Below are positions 44,668-57,368 of a stretch of 64,000 bases of DNA, piece by piece. Position numbers and translations under genes: made by a program. The DNA is from Hemileia vastatrix (taxonomy: Eukaryota > Basidiomycota > Pucciniomycetes > Pucciniales > Zaghouaniaceae), in contig JASXTE010000013.1 of assembly GCA_030280995.1 (NCBI GenBank), forward strand, positions 16,388,001 to 16,452,000, read 5' to 3'. The notes below the pieces were generated by a model. The model searched no databases and was not told the origin of the DNA. It was given only the letters and a program-made list of their open reading frames with translations. Numbering within the stretch: position 1 is the stretch's first letter; every line of letters begins with the position of its first letter.

Positions 44668-44830
44668 TTTAAGTGGAGTATAGATATATCTTAGTGATTT
44701 TTAAGTACACAAAATTTATATAGTCTGTGGTGAAGCTGACACTTCTAACTCTGGTTCACTCTTGAAGAAGCCCTGAAACTGCTACTATACCAACAGGTGG
44801 TGTGTTAAGGGTTAAACACACTGTTTAAGT
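44668..44830 (+). repeat. Probable copia 3' LTR fragment (element 2)
   Basis: It follows the RNase H and a purine-rich GGAGGGG stretch and matches 11334-11500. The right end is not resolved. Confidence 0.5.
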
Positions 44831-45713
44831 ACACTTGTTGCTCACAGAGGTACTTTAAATTTAAATGATTTACTTGGTACCATTCTTGGTATGTGCTTGA
44901 ATGGCATACAGAGAATTTCTGAAACACACAAGCCCCAAAACTGGTGGATTTCAAAAGTGAAATAAGTCACTTATTTCACTCAAATCTGCACTTTCTCAGC
45001 CAAAATTTTTAATTTCACAATAAAGTCCCATTTCAATAATTTTTCAAAATCATCCCATTCATATGCATTACTGAATGGCATACTAGTTCATAACTCAAAA
45101 TTTTTTACATCATTTAAATTTTATACCATATGAGAGTCATTCCTTCCTTGCTCTCAAATTGTGACAAATCATATCAAGAAATGACTTTCATAGCTCTTGA
45201 TCTGCTCTTGGACTCTGATTCTGATTCTGATCTTGAAGTAGACTTTCTCTCTTTATCAAAAATAGCCAGGAAAAATTACTTTTTTCCAAGAAAGCCTCAA
45301 GTAATTTATACCCCTAATTACACCATCCAAACCCTTCTTAACCTACATGTGCCCAGTTTTAAAAAGTTGTTCAGGAATTCTCAGGATTTTTTCCTTAAAT
45401 TACTTGAGCATATTCAGGATCAGCCCATCCTTCACAAAAATTCTCAAAAACAAGAACATAATTCTTCAATTCAATTGGCCATCACACTATGGTGTTTGGG
45501 TTCCAATGGTAATGAAGCTGCTTTAAATTTTTGAAAAATATCTTTTATTTAGGGTATGGTTCTATTAAAACTTACAAAAAATGATGCATCACTGCTATAA
45601 ACACCTTTTAATCTCAACTTCTCACCTGGCTGAAAAAATAAGAGCATTTTGAATCATCTCAAGTAATTCAAGACAAGGGTTTCCCAGGATGTATTGGTTT
45701 TGTTGATGGTACT

Positions 45714-46964
45714 TGTCAGCCAGTCGTCTAGAAGAGGGAAGAAAAAGGGGAAGAAAGAGATAGAGGAGGACAATGAGAACGGCTTTGAGGAATAAAAAAA
45801 ATAAAATATAAAAAATTATTTAATTTATTTAAAGGAAGGCAACCACGAGTAACTTGAGAGATGACAAAAGTGAAGTTTTTAAATAATATTATTTTGGTGT
45901 AAGGGTTTCTGCGCGGCAAACACTATGAGTACTATCAGACTTAAGGCAATCTCTGGTTAGTTATATAGAATTTTAATTAGAATTATAATACTAATAAAAA
46001 ATAATTTAAACTTAATAGAAAATATTTTCAAGTTTGTTGAGTATATAGTAAGTGATGCTTCTACAGGGAATTATCCAAGGCCCTTTTATAGGCAATGGGT
46101 CCTCTGAAGCGCTACAAGTGACTATATACAAAATAGTAATGAAGTAAAACAAGAAGATAAAAGAAGACATCTGTAACATAGTAATTAAGAGAAAATTATA
46201 CAAAAAATAATAAGAATTCCAATTAAGAATGTAAAATTCTCATCCCAAATTTCCCAAATCAGTTAATACAAAATAGTGAGTAACTAAACAACCCTGTGAT
46301 CTAAGAACTATGGGAAAAACAAATCAAAACAAGTATTACAATCTGTTTTCAGCATTTCTAAGTGAAACATATAGCATGTTTTGACGTTACAAGGTATGCA
46401 ATCATTTTAATTCAGTGTAAATTAATATTTATTAATTGTTTTCACTATGTAATTTAATAACTAGTTTAACTGATACAATTAATTAATTTAATTTGAGAAT
46501 TTATAATACTATTTTATAAAATAAGTATTATATATTATTTGATTTTCTTCCTGACACAATTAAGGTTCAAAAGAAGCGCCATTAATTATTGTTTAATACT
46601 ATATGAAAGATGTTTTTTAATATATAAATTTAAATAATTAATTTAATTATATTATAAGTCAATTTTACACTTATAATTATAATATATGTTTTTAATTAAT
46701 TAAATATAAATTTATAATTATTAAATACATAAAAATGCGCCATTATTTGTAGAATATAAAATATATTATGCTTAATTTAAATGTATAAACAATATATATA
46801 ACAATAAAATTAATATAACACTTATATTTAATAAGATACTTATATAATTTTATTATACAATAAAATATTAATTTATATACATCAAATGCAATTATTTATG
46901 CCCTCTTTCAGGTCCCATAAGTTACCATATCATTTACTGGGCTCCTGGAATAGCCTGGCTGACA
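45714..46964 (-). mobile_element. Solo LTR (TGTCAGCCAGG family), minus orientation
   Basis: 1251 bp, ends TGTCAGCCAGTC and CCTGGCTGACA, with target duplication GTACT at 45709-45713 and 46965-46969. The TATA region CTATAAAAGGGCC is on the minus strand near 46080. It interrupts the transposase between VDGT and the TTIPLS motif, and matches 22395-23678 in reverse. Confidence 0.9.
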
Positions 46965-47014
46965 GTACTACTATTCCTTTGAGTCAGAAAACTGCTCAAT
47001 TTGGAAAAAATTAC

Positions 47015-48171
47015 TGTCAGTCTATGCTACTAAATAAGTATGATTTGATAGTAAATATTAATGGCCACACTACTTTATAATATATTATTTTTTTCTTAAA
47101 CCTCAGGGAAAGAATTATAAAACTGTTATACTCAATTTTTAACCCACAATTATTGAATTGGTGCAGGCTGGTGGAAGAAAATAGAATAATAAAATATAAT
47201 TTGGCTAGTATAAAGATATAATAAATCTATAAGGGATTTGAAATATATTTGTATATAATGATACTTGTTTGTAATTGTTTTTTGGATGTGCAGTAAGTGA
47301 ATGATCTCTAATAAGTGGCCAAATCCCTCTTTACTTATAACAAAACCCACTAGAGCTCACAGACTTTCCTTCCAAATGATTCGACTTCACTCCCTGGAAA
47401 TTACTGAACTGTTAGGGATCATTACCTCCCCATTTCTTCCACTTCAAGAAGTTTCATCACCCAGACCTCGATTTTGGACCCTCCATCAAAATTAATGCTA
47501 TCATACCACTATAAAATAAACAGAAGAAACAGAGAAAAGTGTAAAACATAAAGGAAAAAATTAAAATGGCTCATCCAAAGAGAATAATATGAAACTAAAA
47601 GGATATAAAGGGAAAAAAATAAGTTTCCAAGCTCCTAGTAACAATCACAAGCCTCCATGTTGAACCATTAACCATCAACCAACCCAGGAATCTGTGAAAA
47701 TCTATTGAAGAAGGCAGATAAAGTTGTCCAAACTGAATACATGTGTGTGTAAAAGGAATGCATGCATGTTTAGGCATAGTGAATCCATTGAATACTTGCA
47801 CATGACCTAGAATAAGTGGGATAATCATGCATATAGGCTATTTAGAGGGTTAAACCACCATATAGTCCTATATATGTGTAGTATAAATGCATATTAAACT
47901 GAATATGGAGGTTATACATGCATATGAGCTTATGTATGTGTCTTGTTACTTAATATCACTTGTGATAAGCATATTATTACAACAATAGCACCTTAATAAG
48001 TATCATGGGGCTAAAGAAAAGCTACTTAAACTCATATAAGTCCATATAATAGTATAATAAACATATATATAAGTATAATAGCCACATAGATAACTTATAG
48101 GCTTAATGCAATTATGTTTATCTTATTTTAACTATAAGAATTACTCAATCCTTGAGATACCTAGGCTGACA
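47015..48171. mobile_element. Solo LTR (TGTCAGTCTA family), second copy
   Basis: 1157 bp, starting TGTCAGTCTATGCTAC and ending CCTAGGCTGACA, with target duplication ATTAC at 47010-47014 and 48172-48176. It interrupts the transposase at the Asn-Tyr-(Phe/Leu) position. Confidence 0.9.
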
Positions 48172-48929
48172 ATTACTTGGACCAAAAAAAGAGGTAGATT
48201 ATTTTTTAATTCCTTTCATTTTTTTCATACTAACACAAACAGCTGTATCTTCTCTATAGATATTCGATTTCTGTTCATCTTACATGTGAAATCAAAAAAT
48301 TATATCTTTTATTGCTGGCTATTCTGGATCCTGTCATGATTCCTACATCTTCCAAAGAATGCAAATCTCAAAAGAACCTGAAGAGTTCTTTGATGAAGAT
48401 CAGTATCTTCTGGAAGATTCTGCCTATGTGAATGGAAAGTATTTATCTCCTTCTTTTTGGAGACAAGAAACAGTAAAAATTCCAAGTTCAACAATCATTT
48501 GAGAAATTCAAGAGTCCATATTAAAAATTCTATTGGAATCTTGAAGTGTCTTTTTTCTAGCTTAAGAGAATCAAGAAGTCCTCTTAGAAATATATCAAAA
48601 ATGGAGGCAGTGATCAACTGGATTTTGTGTTGCACTATAGTTCATAACCAACTTTCTGAACTTAAAGATCAATGGTTAGAGTTGTATGAAGATGAAGAAG
48701 TCAAAAAACCTCCCACTACATCCAACACTTGTAATTCTCAAACCACTAGAATAAGGGAAAAAATTCTTCCAATCAAACTAACACATTGGAAGATTTACCC
48801 TTAATTTATTCTTAAATTTTATAAATTCTTATCTACCCTTACTAACTCCTTTTGATTAGGAAAAATTACTTTCCAATAGGATATGCTTCATAATTATGCC
48901 AACAAAACTTCAAAATTTTTCAACACGAC

Positions 48930-49230
48930 CCTTTTAATCTTTTTTTCATACTCTTCAAATTATCAAGTTTCATGTGTTACTCACTTTTAATGAATGGTTA
49001 TTTTTTTTCTCATATCATCTTTGATTTTGAATTTGATTTTAAAGTCTCTTTTTTTCAAGTCTCTTTTTTTTCTTCATCTTTTCAACAGAAAATCACATAT
49101 TTTTTGCAATCACACAATTCATCAGTCATTCTTCTTTTCTTTTATTTATCATATCTTTTTCCTCCGCTCCTCTTGCATCCCTAAAATAATTTGAAGTCAA
49201 TGGTTTTCTCAACTCATCTCTCCAGGTAAT
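48930..49230 (+). promoter_or_regulatory. Conserved 5' leader exon of the Tet cassette (copy C)
   Basis: It matches the leaders of A, B and D: CTTCAAATTATCAAGTTTCA, GAAAATCACATATTTTTTGC and AACTCATCTCTCCAG followed by GTAATT at 49226, a slightly weaker donor. Confidence 0.5.
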
Positions 49231-49319
49231 TCATTTTTTTATTTTTACTTATATATTTGCTAATTATATTTTTTTTCTATTTTTTTATTTTTATTTTTTG
49301 TAAATGGATTTTTACTTTT

Positions 49320-50140
49320 TTTCTAGGTGAAATTAAACTTTTTTCTTTTCCCTCTTTTCTATCTTTTTTTCTCTCCATCATTATATTCTTTATCCCTCCT
49401 TGGCCTTGGTATTTTCCCACCTTTACCCCCTCCTAAACTGCCTCAATTCCCCCTTTCCCACCCCTTGGCTTCATCATTACTCCCTCTTTTTCTGCTCCTT
49501 GGCTGCCTCCAACCCCCCCCTTCTCCTCTCCTTGGCTGCCTCTAACCCCCCTCTACTCCCTCATTGGTTTCATCTCTTCAAACCCTTTCTTTCCCCCTTA
49601 TTTGTGTCCTCAATACCCCCTAAATACCCTCCATCCCCCCTAACACCCTCTCATAAACCCTCCTTGGAATCCTTTATCTCACCCATACCCCCCCTTCTAC
49701 CTACCTGAAACCTGGCCCACCCCCCTCTCCTTTTTTTTAAAAAAAATTTTTTTTTAAATCATTCATTAATGAAACAAAGTACCACCCCCTTCACCTCCCC
49801 TTTAACCACAACCACCTTTCACACACCTGTAACGGCCACCCTGCCAGCTTTACTGGCTGGTTGGTCTACCTACCTATACCACCACCCAGTCCAAAATATA
49901 AACAATATGCCAACCAGGTTCCTGGCTGAATGGCTAACCACATACTACCACACACCACCACCCACCCTCCCTTCCATAAAAACAACAGAAAGCCAAGTTC
50001 ATTGTCTATTTGAGAGCCTGCAACCCCCACTTTCCCCTCTAAAAAAGAACAGAAGTGACATGACCACACCCATGCAGCCACAACCACTTATCTATTACCT
50101 ACCCTGTCACCCCCACTTCCAACTGCCTAAAAAAAACTTG
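49320..50140 (+). repeat. C-rich tract upstream of the Tet gene (copy C)
   Basis: 49380-49730 is dense in CCCCC and CTCC, with four copies of CTCCTTGGCTGCCTC-like units near 49495-49560. A T/A-rich centre (49730-49770) follows and then moderately C-rich sequence. Unlike copies A and D the second half is not G-rich. Pro-rich frames here are artefacts. Confidence 0.7.
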
Positions 50141-50347
50141 ACAGATATGTCTTAGAACAATTATTAATTTTATTATTATTTTTTTCAGAATTAAAAAAAA
50201 TATTCCTCATTTTCAATTGAAGTAATAATTATTCTTATTAGTTTTTTGTGGCAAATTTTTAAGGTCATTTATTTTGAATTATGGGAGGTTTTTTATTTTT
50301 TATTTTTTGAGTATTATAATATAACCAGTTTTTTTGTAGAAAAAAAC

Positions 50348-51540
50348 ATATCTATTTCTTCATACTAACCCCTTACTTCTATCTCATCTTCTATAATGTC
50401 ATTATTATCTTCTTCAATTTCAACTTCTTTTCAATCATCATGTAAAAAATCAAAAAAAAAATTATAATTGAAATCAAAAAAAAGATATTTTAAAAAAAAA
50501 TTCACTTGGATAGTATATTTGAAAAAATTCAAGAATCAAGTATTATAAAACTAAAGTTCACAAAAAAATGAATATCCCAAGAAGTTACCTGAAGATATCA
50601 AATATCTAACTCAATTGGAAGGCAATGAAGTTAAAGCAGTTATCAGTGATTCTTTTAAGCCTCAATTTGTTTATACAAATCACTCTTTTGATGGCTTAAA
50701 AGATGAATCTTTTAACCAACTATCCAATCTCATCACCACACTATATCAAATTGCTTTGGTTTGCTTACCAGTAAGAATAAGAATTTGTTGGGTGGTATCA
50801 TGATTGGATTTGGATGGAGACCAGGATTTGTTAAAGGTTATTCTCCTGGTAAGTCTAATAATTTTTGTTTCATTCTTAATATCATTTCACTCATTTTAAT
50901 TCTATAGACATCTATTCTTTTCTTATAAGTCTATCTAAAGCCAAAAAAGATAATTATTTTTGAAAATGGGGCACCTTATCTTCCTTTAATTTTTTTCTTG
51001 CTCTTTATCTCAAAAAACTTTGTAATAAATCTTTTGAAAAAAATCATGAACTTGCTAATAGAGTAAAAATTCCAAACTGGTGTGATTTAGAGTGAGAAGA
51101 AATTAGTAAAAAAAATCTATTTTTTCAAATTTTATAATCACTCATTCAGAATTTCAAAACAAGATTCATACCAATACCAATTATTCCAATTATCTTACCA
51201 TGTGGATATTCTCTTATACTGATCCTATCACTTGCCCACCTATTCCTTCACCTGTTAAAATAAAAGGTCATGGGTTATACTTTCTGGATCATATGTGTAT
51301 AATTAATTTAGGTTTATGAAATGGAATCATCAAATCTGTTTGGAACTCTTCTCACAATAATTACCAAATGACAAAAGAACCTTCAGCTTTTCAATCTTGT
51401 CAAGAACTCACACATTTTGTTTTCGATTTTCAAATCAGTCAAAATTTAATCCAACAAATAAAAAAGGCAAAAAAAGAAGGAATAGGTAATAAATTTAATA
51501 AAACTTTAGGTAGATCAAAAAAATTATGGGTATTTGTAGA
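50348..51540 (+). pseudogene. Tet-like 2OG-Fe(II) dioxygenase (copy C)
   Basis: The ancestral start is ATA (50348). EGNEVKAVISDSFKPQFVYT and HSFDGLKDESFNQLSNLIT are followed by GGIMIGFGWRPGF-type sequence, a 59-bp intron (50849-50907, GTAAGT to CTATAG), and a TGA at the same place as copy A. In the catalytic region the HxD is His-Thr-Asn, the distal His is Tyr (NNYQ) and FGCSFQ reads FVFDFQ. Frames change at least twice. Same architecture as copy A but more decayed. Confidence 0.8.
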
Positions 51541-51639
51541 GTAACAAAGTATGTATTAATATTTCGTAAATTTTTAATAAATTAATCTGATATTTCAATT
51601 AACTAAAATAAAGTAATGGAACAACCACCTTTGATTTGT

Positions 51640-51995
51640 ATAACAGGTAAACACGACAACATTAATTTGCTTCATAGGGTTACTCTAGCCTATACCTGTG
51701 GAAAGCCCCAAACTTCTATTTCTAGACTTGATCTGATTTTGGAATGAGGAATTGTTGTTACTTTAACTCTAGTTAATTTGACACATCTTATTTTTTTTAT
51801 TTATTAATTTATGTAATTAATTTAAACTTTGGTGATTTTCACCCCTTACTTCAATAAAATGCAGGGGAAGGTATTTCCGAATTCTCAAATCTGACTTGAA
51901 AAATTGATAACTTGGAAAGTTTTTGGTGATACCCACCTCTCACCACAACAAAATTCAGGGGAGGGTATTGCCAAAATCTCAAAAAAGATATAGCT
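51640..51995 (+). repeat. Conserved 3' segment and 93-bp repeats of the Tet cassette (copy C)
   Basis: CTAGCCTATACCTGTGGAAA lies at about 51686-51705; two repeat units with ATAAAATGCAGGGGAAGGTA and CAGGGGAGGGTATTGCCAA follow at 51855-51975. Confidence 0.7.
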
Positions 51996-52189
51996 TTTTG
52001 TTGAATTAGCTCTATTTAGAAATGCAAATTGTACAGGTGTTAGTATAATTTCACCATCTGAAATTCTAAAATTGTGATATTTTAGAGTACCATAAAAACA
52101 AATTGTGTTAACAGAATATGATGACATAACTATTTTTGATTAAAGAAAAAGTAACTACTAATGTCATGCCCCAACCATTACCCAAAAAA

Positions 52190-52290
52190 AAAATGATCAA
52201 TTAAAAAGTTCAAGTAATTTTTAATGTACTCATAAGATTGGCCATTTTTTATACATTATATAATGAATTATTTATTTTTAAATTTTCTAA
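52190..52290 (-). pseudogene. 3' end of the Myb-like gene (copy C)
   Basis: The minus strand matches the end of the copy A gene (27470-27540): AAAAAATGGCCAATCTTATG corresponding to the KNGRSYEE stretch, then the terminal Leu-rich segment. The rest of the gene was lost to or lies beyond the gypsy insertion at 52317. Its orientation, convergent with the Tet gene, confirms the element plan. Confidence 0.7.
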
Positions 52291-52316
52291 CTTTTCTAAT
52301 TAATGATGTGGTACAC

Positions 52317-53582
52317 ATCTCACAGTAACACAGCAAGCTTGCAGCTCCAAGAAAGCACAACAATGGGGTTGTCAGGTAGGATGGCTACAGAAGTACAACA
52401 AAGGGGTTTTTGATAGAACAGAATAGGTAGACTCTCCATCCACAGTTTTTTTTTTGTATTTTAGATTTATGAGCTGTGGAAAGAAAAAGGTCAGGGTAAG
52501 TACATAGCAGGATAAAAGACAAGAAAAATATGGCATGTACTTGCAAGAGTCATGGTCAGCTCTAAACGCATGATTTGGATTTATGAGGCAGAAATAGATA
52601 TGGCATGAAGTGTACGCTTAGATAGCATCAATGCTTTTAGGTGAAACTATGCCTGCCCATGAAGACAAAAAAAAGTCAGAGAAAGAAGGTAGCGCTAGGA
52701 AGGAAAGAAGGTTGCAAGTAGCACTCTAGAAAAAGATAAGAAGGATAAGACTTTAGATATGAAATTCATTTGCTGAAGCACAAAGGGTTTCACAATTAGT
52801 GGATACTCATGATGCCAGAGTGGGTCTTTGCAATAGTTATGAAAGGTGTTGCAGTACCTATTATTTTGTCAGGGATCTTAGAGAGCATAGGGTATGTACG
52901 AAAAAGGTAGTGTTTTAGCACTAATGGATTTACTTCCACAAAAGTTTTAGGTGCTATTGGAACCAAAGCCCATACTAATAGATTTACATAGATCTTTGAG
53001 ATACTTAGATACTATTTTACATGATTGTATTAGCGCTGAACTTGTGTAGGAAAACCCATAGGGCAAGGAAACATAGGAAAGGGGAGCTGAACATACAAAT
53101 GTATATAAGCACTCACTTGTAAATAGTAGAGGTTTTTGTGTGAGTTACTAAATAAAGAACAATAGATATTTTTAAGATAGAAATAATAGATATATTTTAC
53201 TTTTTTTGTACATATTGGGTGTGCATACCTGAAGTAGCGCTGTAGAGTTATTTTATTGCTACAGTAAGGATAGTATTAAATAGAGTGCTTCAAGAGTGAG
53301 TGACTGAGAATACTAGCTCTTACTGAGAATAGATCTAGCCAGCAGTTTGATTGATTATATTAAATTTTTTAATTTTTTATCTTTAAAAAGACCTCTATAA
53401 GTTATTCTACTTTCTCCTCCATAGTAAAAATAAATAACTACGCTTACAATACGTGCTTACACTGTCTTTAAATATTAGAGTGGCAGGCACTTTATTTTTA
53501 AAATTGGATTTAGAAAGGAGAAAAAAACCATCTTGGAGTTGTTTCTATAGCTTAGTATTATAGAACTTTTTCTCTTACTACA
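52317..53582 (+). repeat. 5' LTR of the gypsy element
   Basis: TGTGGTACACATC to TTACTACA, 1266 bp; matches 62775-64000 and 1612-3764. A conserved block GAAGTAGCGCTGTAGAG sits near 53232. Confidence 0.9.
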
Positions 53583-53584
53583 AT

Positions 53585-53602
53585 TGGTTTCCCAACAGTG
53601 GC
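53585..53602 (+). promoter_or_regulatory. Primer-binding site
   Basis: TGGTTTCCCAACAGTGG begins two bases after the LTR, with the TGG that pairs to tRNA CCA. The tRNA is not identified. Confidence 0.6.
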
Positions 53603-53818
53603 AGCCAGATTGTAAGTACAGTTATTGTTTTCTTATTTAGGGTTTTGTAAAAAAGGACACAATCAAGCTGGCACTTCAAGGGAATAGTCCTAGGGTCTAC
53701 AACGTGTGTATTGAGCCATTATCAGAGGGTAGCATAGGGCTGTATTAAAATACTTTATTCAATATAATCTTTTAGTGCTTATCTGTTTGTTTATAATTAT
53801 AGTAGTTAAAAAGGTAGA

Positions 53819-54795
53819 ATGGATCCTACAGCTACTATGTCTAAACTCACTCAGGAGAGGGAAAAATTGCCTAATTCTACAGCATCAATGCTGCCTAGGA
53901 TTTCAACAATTATTAGGTGCAAGGATGAAATCTTGCAATTTATGGGGATTAACAATCAAATGTTTTTGAGGAGGTTTGAACAAGTGGCAGAAGTACATGG
54001 GGCATCAGATTATGATATGGTGTGTCAATTGTTATTCTTTTTCACAAATGAATGTAAAGATGATCTAGAAGAACTGGATGGTCACAAGAAACACGACTGT
54101 GCAGAGTTAAAAGCACAAATGTTAAGAAGATGGCCTAAACTTACTGAAAAAACTAGGTATGCAATCAAAGACCTGGATGTCTTGGTGAATAAGGCAAAGG
54201 CTAGACGGGGTATCAGAGACCCTAAGGATTTTAAATATTTTTGACAAGAATTTGATCAGGTTGTAGATTATTTGGTCAGTAACAAGGTTTTTAGTGATAC
54301 TAGTGCCTCATTACCTTGGTTTTGTGAGGCACTAGCACCTGAGGTCAAAGATTGCGCAAAAAGGCTCCTTGATAAAAAAGGAAAACGGGTTAGAAAGAGG
54401 AACAGGGATTATAAGTATCCGGGGTTGGAGGAAGTGGAAATGGCTGTGGAAGCAGAAATGAAGCTGCGTCAGGTAGATTGCCAAGCAGCTAGGTCTTCTT
54501 TAGAGGATGTAGAGGTAATAGAGGTTTCACCTAGTACTGGATCACCTTCCTCAGTGTCAACTCCAAAAGTTAAGGCAAAGTTACAGGATTCAAATTCAGT
54601 AATGGCAAGAATTTAAGAGTTGGAGAAGAAGTTGAGTGAAGTGGCTGAACCCAAGCCTAGATTTACTCCTCAACCATTTTGTTTTTCTTCAATGCTATGT
54701 TATTACTGTGATAAAGAAGGTCATACAAGGATGAGGTGTAATATGCTTCAAAAAGATAAAGAAGATAAAGTTTTTTTAAAGAGGGTACAGTGCTG
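53819..54795 (+). pseudogene. Gypsy Gag
   Basis: The frame starts MDPTATMSKLTQEREKLPNS, with a central capsid-like region (INNQMFLRRFEQVAEVHGAS) and a basic, Glu/Lys-rich C-terminal part. A TGA after FKYF (54241) and a TAA at 54614 interrupt the same frame. A CCHC zinc knuckle CYYCDKEGHTRMRC lies at 54698-54739. Gag packages the RNA and forms particles. Gag and protease share one frame, so the ancestral gag-pol was probably a single ORF. Confidence 0.85.
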
Positions 54796-55900
54796 ATGTT
54801 AGAAGATGGGACAAAAAGGGATGCAAGCCAAGTTCATCAATCATATTAATAAGAAATCTATGGAGGCCAAGTCTAGTAAAGGTAAGGATCCTGCAGAAAA
54901 AAACCTAAAGTCAGTAAATTTTGCAGTTACTTGCGCTATATTAGATTTCAAGGTCAAAGAAGGAGAAATTTCAGGGCCAATAATTATAGCGCAATCGGGT
55001 ATTTTTGCAGCAAAGCATAAGAAAATGGCTCCACCAACTGTTAGTAGGTCAAGAAGGGCTGGCTCCAAGTATGCGAATCCTGAGGATATTAAGGAAGTAG
55101 GTCATACTACAAGAGAGAATACACCAATACCACTTGAGGATGTGGAAATGGAAGATGATTCTGCAAGCAAAATGTATTATGGTATGGATCAGCGTGTTGA
55201 AGGGAAACTATTAGAGGAGCAAGAGGTAGTTCAGAAAAGAGCAGTACCAGAAGAAGGGATTCCGGGAGGTAAACACAATACTCCAAAGAATCCTCCAGGT
55301 AGGGCCAAAGCTGGAGCCAAGGCAACTCAACCAAAATTAAAGATGCAGCACCCAGTTCATGTGGAGTATCCTAGGGCAGCTGAATAATTAATTTCAGAAT
55401 GTCTTAAAAAAACAGTTTCAGTGCCATTGGGGGTGTTAACAGCAGTAGCTCCAGATGAAGCAAATAGCTTAGTAGATAAATTCAGGAAGCAAAGAGTTGC
55501 AAATTGTGTTGAATATGACATGGAGGAACACTCATTTCAATCAACTGAGGGACTACCAAGGGTACCACATTATGGAAGGCCATTAGAATACTTAATGGTT
55601 ACAATTAATGGGAAGCAGATCAGAGCACTGGTGGATACTGGTTCTCAGATTAATGTAGTTTTAGTGGAGGACACTGTGGATTTAGTTTTACCAGTAAAAT
55701 ATGGTGAAGGAACTGTTGCAGTTATTGGAGGAGGTAGGTTACTGGTTATAGGGGTAGCTGAATAGGTTAAAACGCATGTTTCAGGAGCATCAAGAGACCT
55801 ACACTTTTATGTTCCTATGGGTGTAGTAAAACCAGTTTTGGGAACACCATTTCTAATGGATTATTCAGCAAAAATAGATTATTTTTTGGATTATGGGTGA
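54796..55900 (+). pseudogene. Linker and aspartic protease of the gypsy polyprotein
   Basis: After a short out-of-frame stretch (EGTVLMLEDGTKRDAS near 54782) the frame runs through an acidic linker to the protease: IRALVDTGSQINVV with the active-site DTG at 55634, then VIGGGRLLVIGVAE, a TAG, and FYVPMGVVKPVLGTPFLMDY near 55820-55865. A +1 shift at about 55885 leads into RT. Confidence 0.85.
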
Positions 55901-57360
55901 TGATAGAATTCTAGTAACAGCAGTTTTGGTAGTGCCTAAGGATGGTGGCTGGGAAACTAAATATGTTGGATCAGTGAGCTTAGAGAAGGAAACAGAGTTT
56001 TATGAGGAGGAAAATGGGTGTCTGCCAGGGTGGCTCCAATATTTTTTAGGGGCTGGCATTCTAGGTATTACTATCTCCCAGAGTAAGAGGAACCCGGATA
56101 GTGATCAGTCAGTCCAAGAAGGGATACATAAAGCAGGGCTTCCTAGGCATCTTGGTAATACTACTATAAAGTGTATTGTTCCTGTACTTTTTAATTTCTT
56201 TGATTTTGGGTATTGTTATGCTTATATGAAAAAGAAAAGACAAAAATTTGATGTAGGTACAACTTGGAGTTATATTAGAAAAGGTCTAATATTAAGTAAT
56301 GAAGGTAGAAGTTGGCGCTGTCTAGCATCAAAGTATAAACCAGTAGCGGTTAAGGTTAAACCAGTAAATGTACCAATGCCAGATTTAAACCCTCTTTTTC
56401 AGAGGCCAGCACTATCAAGAAATTCATATGACACACCTTTAACAAAGTTTCTTCTGGGATTTATGCCTACAAGTAGGATAATCATAGAGAGAATTAAGAT
56501 GGTTAATTTTGGACCAGAGGATTGGTTGTTGCAGGAAGAAAAAAATTTATTGTGTCATTTTATGGTACTTAGGGAAAAATCTATTGTGTTTTCATAAGAA
56601 GAAAGAGGCTTATTAAAAAACTCTTATGGGAAACCTTATATTGTTCCAGTTATACCTCATGTGACGTGGAAAAAGAAAGTGTTTCCTATACCAGGGGCAA
56701 TAAGGGAGAAATATATGAAACTAATTAGGGAAAGATTAAGATCTGGCTTGTATTAACAATCAATTTCTAGCTACTCAAGTCCAGTATTTAGTGTTGAAAA
56801 GCATAATGGAAAGTTAAGGGTTGTTCATTATTTGAGAGAGATGAACAAGGTTATGGTTAAGGATGCAGGATTACCACCGACACCAGAGGAATTTGTGGAA
56901 TCTTTTTCAGGAAGAGCATGTTATGGATTAGGGGATATAATGGGAGGATACAATGAGGGAAAGTTGGATATGTTGTCAAGACCCATGACTAATTTTTAAA
57001 CTCCATTGGGGCACATTAGGTTAGCCAGGTTACTGCAGGCCACTACAAACTCAGTGGCAGTGTATCAGGCTCAGTTGATGTGGATATTACAGGATGGAAT
57101 TCCAGAACATGTAGGAATTTTTATTGATGATGGCGGTATAAAAGGTCCAAGAACTGATTATGATGGGGAGGCTCTAGAGGAGAGCCCATACATTAAAAGG
57201 TTTATTTAGGAATATTCTGTTACTCCTAAAAGGGTACTATTTAGGGTAGAAGAGGCTGGTTTGATGGTCTCAGGGACAAAATTTTCTTGTCACGTACCTG
57301 CACTGTATATTGTTGGTCATGTTGTATGTAGGAAGGGAAGAATCATCTTAGAAAAGTAGA
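55893..57360 (+). pseudogene. Gypsy connector and reverse transcriptase
   Basis: ILVTAVLVVPKDGGW opens a long connector. RT starts near 56700 with IPGAIREKYMKLIRERL, SSPVFSVEKHNGKLRVVHYL, the first Asp block YGLGDIMGGYN, TPLGHIRLARLLQATTNSVA and the catalytic FIDDGGI at about 57118-57138. Stops (TAA 56755, TAA 56998, TAG 57208, TAG 57357) break it. FIDDGGIKGP in place of the usual YIDD is typical of fungal gypsy elements I recall. Confidence 0.9.
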
Positions 57361-57368
57361 AAAACAAG

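Larger units (their letters stand above)
33540..44830 (+). mobile_element. Decayed Ty1/copia element 2, split by a CACTA-like element and a solo LTR
   Basis: RT on the plus strand (33770-34850), the start of RNase H (34830-34928), the rest of RNase H at 43078-43143 and 44301-44527, and an LTR-like segment at 44668-44830. Removing 34929-43077 and 43144-44305 rejoins RNase H in frame. The left limit is uncertain. Confidence 0.8.
45130..48804 (+). pseudogene. HARBI1-like transposase (copy C), split by two solo LTRs
   Basis: Pieces are 45139-45713, 46965-47014, 48172-48193 (exon 1) and 48260-48804 (exon 2) with the 66-bp intron at 48194-48259. The ancestral start is ATT (45139) rather than ATG. 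It keeps DLLLDSDSDSDLE, RKPQVIYTPNYTIQTLLNL, GCIGFVDG-like sequence, TTIPLSQKTAQ, then GSCHDSYIF-equivalent sequence and VHIKNSIGILK, where the catalytic Glu is Lys. Several stops and frame changes. Dead. Confidence 0.85.
44912..52316 (+). mobile_element. Harbinger/Tet/Myb composite transposon, copy C
   Basis: Plus-strand order: transposase (45130-48804), Tet leader, C-rich tract, Tet-like gene (50348-51540), conserved 3' segment, 93-bp repeats, and the 3' end of the Myb-like gene on the minus strand. This repeats the plan of copy A. The transposase-side end is eroded; similarity begins at ATTTCTGAAACACACAAGCC (44912). The Myb side is cut by the gypsy element at 52317. Two solo LTRs interrupt the transposase. 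Confidence 0.85.

Noticed and set aside
54841..55334. Minus-strand frames opposite the gypsy polyprotein
   Set aside because: They are shadows of the plus-strand linker region; no motifs, no splice pattern.
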